Below, piece by piece: positions 61,785 to 64,000 of a DNA stretch of 64,000 nt. The notes under the pieces were generated by a model. The model ran no database searches and had not been told where the DNA came from. It saw only the letters and a list, made by a program, of their open reading frames with translations. Origin of the DNA: Actinoplanes sp. TBRC 11911. GTDB lineage: Bacteria > Actinomycetota > Actinomycetes > Mycobacteriales > Micromonosporaceae. Position 1 is the first letter of the stretch. Each line of letters opens with the position of its first letter. A program made the translations under genes and the position numbers. The stretch is taken from contig NZ_JABBNC010000019.1 in NCBI RefSeq assembly GCF_012933445.1, positions 99,838 through 163,837 on the forward strand, in the 5' to 3' direction.

Positions 61785-62516
61785 ATGGACCCTCTAGCCC
61801 CGCTGCTCGATCTTGCCGACGTCGCCCCGGCCTTGGCGGAGGCGCGTGACCGGGTCGACGCCGCGATGCGCCACCGAGCCCTGCGCCGCAACGGTGGTCA
61901 GGTGGCCGCCGAGGTGAGCCTGCGCGCCGCCGTCGCCAGCGCGGCGCTGGAGGGGCACGTCTACGAGCTGGACGAGGTCCGAGGCGGAACGATCACCGAC
62001 CCGGTTGTGCAGGGCGCGTTGCGGGTCGCCGAGGGGGTCGGCGGTCTGGTCGATCTCTGGCCGCGCGCTCCTCGTCAGGTGCTCGCCAAGCTGCATGTGC
62101 TGGCCGCCCGGGGCACGGTCCCGGCCGGTGACCTGGGCCGGCTGACCGGCGGGGCGGATCGGATCGACGCGCTGTCCGCGCTGGTGGCCGGCAACGAGAC
62201 GACGCCACCGTTGCTGCTGGCCGCGATCGTGCACGCCGAGCTGATCACGCTGCGCCCGTTCGAGGGGCCGGCCGGCCTGGTGGCGCGTGCCGCGGCTCGG
62301 CTCACGTTGATCGGGCGCGGCTTCGACCCGCGCGGGCTGGTCGGCGTCGAGGTGGGGCACCGGCTGCGCGAACCGGAGTATGTGGGGTCCGCGAACGCCT
62401 ACGCGACCGGCACTCCCGACGGCGTACGGTCGTGGCTGCGTCACTATGCGGCGGCCGTCACGGAGGCTGCGGACCAGATCACTACGATCGGCGACGAAAT
62501 ACTCACGGTCGTATGA
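61785..62516 (+). CDS. Degenerate Fic-like protein
   Basis: 243 residues from ATG 61785. The N-terminal half has the Fic inhibitory-helix pattern SAALEG (Ser52 to Glu56-Gly57, S-x-x-x-E-G). The core, normally HPFx(D/E)GNGRxxR, reads RPFEGPAGLVAR (157-168): the catalytic His is Arg157, the Asn is Ala163 and the first Arg is Leu165, so AMP transfer is unlikely. Actinobacterial homologues next to acs are often annotated as oxidoreductases. It is divergent from acs across about 190 bp. A non-catalytic binding role is the best guess. Confidence 0.82.
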   Translation: MDPLAPLLDLADVAPALAEARDRVDAAMRHRALRRNGGQVAAEVSLRAAVASAALEGHVYELDEVRGGTITDPVVQGALRVAEGVGGLVDLWPRAPRQVLAKLHVLAARGTVPAGDLGRLTGGADRIDALSALVAGNETTPPLLLAAIVHAELITLRPFEGPAGLVARAAARLTLIGRGFDPRGLVGVEVGHRLREPEYVGSANAYATGTPDGVRSWLRHYAAAVTEAADQITTIGDEILTVV

Positions 62517-62576
62517 TCGGTCACTCCTCCGACTAAGACACGCCCGAGCACGGGTGCCGCTGGAATACTTCATCAG

Positions 62577-63056
62577 GTGAACGAGACCTGGGAGCGGCTC
62601 TACGAGCCCGGCACCGGCCGCTGGCTGGTGATCGCGTGGGAGGCCTTGGCGCTGGCGATGCTGGCCTGGGCCACGGTCCGCCAGTTCGGCCTGACCGGCC
62701 ACGGCGTCACACTCGTCGCCTGCGGGCTGGCCGCTCTCTGGGTGGTCGGCGCGTACCGCATCCTGCAGATGGGCACCTACGTCGCCGACCACGGCGTGCG
62801 TCTGTACGGTCTGCTGCGCTCCCGCACGATGCGCTGGCCGGACGTCGCCCACGTCCGCCTGCACAAGGCCACCCACCGCCTGGGCCCGTGGGAGATCGAG
62901 AGCGGCATGACGGTCTTGCTCGAGCGTCGCGACGGCCGGACGGTCAACACCGAGCTGTGGGCCCAGGGCATCGACTTCCACTCACGCCCGACGCTGTTCC
63001 GAGCCGTCTACCACGAGCTCCGGCTGCGCCACCAGGCCGCGCAAAACCCCGCATAA
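62577..63056 (+). CDS. PH-domain-like membrane protein
   Basis: 159 residues from GTG 62577. Two hydrophobic helices at about 16-36 and 45-62 are followed by a cytoplasmic domain reading YVADHGVRLYGLLRSRTMRW and DVAHVRLHKATHRLGPWEIE, the pattern of bacterial PH-like (bPH) domains that begin with a strand after the second helix. RPTLFRAVYHELRLR ends the fold. Such proteins are common in actinobacteria and have no assigned role. It begins 60 bp after the Fic-like gene on the same strand, so they may be cotranscribed. Confidence 0.78.
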   Translation: MNETWERLYEPGTGRWLVIAWEALALAMLAWATVRQFGLTGHGVTLVACGLAALWVVGAYRILQMGTYVADHGVRLYGLLRSRTMRWPDVAHVRLHKATHRLGPWEIESGMTVLLERRDGRTVNTELWAQGIDFHSRPTLFRAVYHELRLRHQAAQNPA

Positions 63057-64000
63057 CCCTTTCCCCCGTACGCCACGGGCAGAGCCCCCGAGGTTCCGCC
63101 CGGCTGAGTGCACCCCCACTCTCCTCACGCCCGACCGGGCTGTCCCGCCCCAAGACCCCCAGCCGCTCTGCTCCCCGCGCCCTGCCCCGCGCCCTGCGCC
63201 GCAGCCTGCTTCGCGGCGTCTGCGATTTGGGTGGGTCGGCCTTGGGCAAAGTTAGAGCCGGCGTCCCGCATGGGGCGCCGGCTGCTGCGCGTCCGGACCG
63301 GGCTATCAAGCGTGCACCTGGGTCGTTGTCGGCAGTCCTGAAGCCTTTCGGCTGAGGTCCCGCCGCAACGTGCCTGCCGTGGCTGATCGCGCGTGGGTTC
63401 CCGGTGGCCGTGCACGAGTCCCGTTGCCGCTCAACCCGGAATCCTGGTCTTCGGCGTCAGGTCCCGCGCCTTCTTTCTACGCCGCCGATGGCTTGATCGC
63501 CAGGCCTTCAGCCCGGCAAACCACTCGTTTCAGATTAGTCAGACCGACCCCATCCGCCCTGCTCAGAGCCTCGGCGTCCGGTTCGTTTTCACATAAAGCA
63601 ATACGTCAGTCACGCAGCGGGTGGCGCCGGCATCATCCTTCATCGATACCGAAAGTCCTTCGGCGCCGCCAGTTCGAGTCCGTTTCCCGAGACCTTCGCG
63701 AGCCCTGGCACGCCAGCACGCCAGCACCGCCAGCCCGCCAGCACGCCAGCACGCCAGCACCGCCAGCACCGCCAGCACCGCCAGCACAGAGCCGGCATCG
63801 CCAGCGCAGCTGGCGCAGAGCCAGCGCGTTGTCAACCGCCACCGTCCGCGCCGCGGAGTGAATCGCGCACGCCGCAACGGCCGAGTCGATGCCCCAGCAA
63901 GATCAAATGACGCTTTTCATACCCTTCGACCATATTCATCATTGGCCTTTCCAGTGTTTGCGACCGAATGTTCGAGACCTTGGAGAGTTACGCCCAAATA
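63057..64000. other. About 940 bp without a credible gene
   Basis: The GC content falls from about 63,460 onward, unlike the rest of the window. Frames present here (for example plus 63,370-63,861 and minus 63,563-63,877) are low in codon bias and dominated by a GC-rich repeat, so none is accepted as coding. A CCCGTACGCCACGGG-like inverted repeat (63066-63080) directly follows the PH-like gene and could be its terminator. The rest could be a degraded gene, an integration scar, or the promoter region of a gene starting beyond the window. Confidence 0.45.
63711..63787. repeat. Short tandem repeat of CGCCAGCA/CCGCCAGCA units
   Basis: About nine to ten copies of an 8-9 bp unit (CGCCAGCA with occasional extra C). 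Mixed unit lengths and lack of spacers exclude a CRISPR array. In a non-coding stretch, it is a simple microsatellite that could vary by slippage. Confidence 0.85.

Noticed and set aside
63711..63787. Short repeats resembling a CRISPR array
   Set aside because: Units are 8-9 bp, contiguous and without unique spacers; no cas gene is near.
63370..63861. Plus-strand frame near the window end
   Set aside because: Its second half is the simple repeat and its first half has no coding bias, start signal or domain.

Overview
The window is high-GC DNA packed with genes. Intergenic gaps are short, GTG starts are common (one TTG), and many neighbouring genes overlap at ATGA or GTGA. A BldC-type regulator, a futalosine-type menaquinone pathway, a 14-gene actinobacterial complex I operon, WXG100/EccE type VII secretion genes and an SseB-repeat protein together point to a filamentous actinomycete. 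Micromonosporaceae (an Actinoplanes-like genome) is my best guess; this is inference from gene content, and no rRNA or tRNA gene is present to test it.

Layout. 1-5.7 kb: end of a UbiX flavin prenyltransferase, BldC, an Lrp/AsnC regulator, a glycolipid-binding-fold protein, a DEAD-box RNA helicase with a hairpin in its leader, and a repeat-rich proline protein anchored by a C-terminal membrane segment. 5.9-10 kb: a secreted NlpC/P60 hydrolase diverges from mqnE, which is followed by two small membrane proteins. 10-19 kb: a VOC protein, a self-regulated ABC transporter cluster with inverted-repeat operators, a HelD/HelR-like RNA polymerase ATPase, a HigBA-type toxin-antitoxin pair behind a perfect palindrome, an ArsR-MFS pair whose MFS start codon lies inside an inverted repeat, and mqnA. 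19-24 kb: aldo/keto reductase and a SWIM/SNF2 pair. 24-28 kb: mqnC, menG and menJ. 28.3-44.0 kb: nuoABCDEFGHIJKLMN, closed by a strong terminator. 44-49 kb: long-chain polyprenyl diphosphate synthase, an MFS/IclR divergent pair, an anti-sigma-like protein, RarD and a holin-like membrane protein. 49.5-55.6 kb: a type VII secretion island (EccE, two WXG100 proteins, a 923-residue SseB/Pro-rich protein with a distinct C-terminal domain, and a small partner gene). 55.6-63 kb: an alpha/beta-hydrolase-fold protein without a nucleophile, a lipoprotein, an M6 protease, acetyl-CoA synthetase, a degenerate Fic protein and a PH-like membrane protein. 63.06-64 kb: no credible gene, only a short GC tandem repeat.

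Functionally, the left and middle parts form a respiratory-quinone neighbourhood. MqnA, MqnE and MqnC build the ring precursor, UbiX supplies prenyl-FMN for a UbiD-type decarboxylase, the polyprenyl synthase supplies the tail, and MenG and MenJ finish the quinone that complex I reduces. MqnB/MqnD, the prenyltransferase and the UbiD-type enzyme are not in the window. The least explained and most interesting part is the type VII secretion island, which looks like a secreted effector with a possible immunity partner but lacks the core secretion genes.
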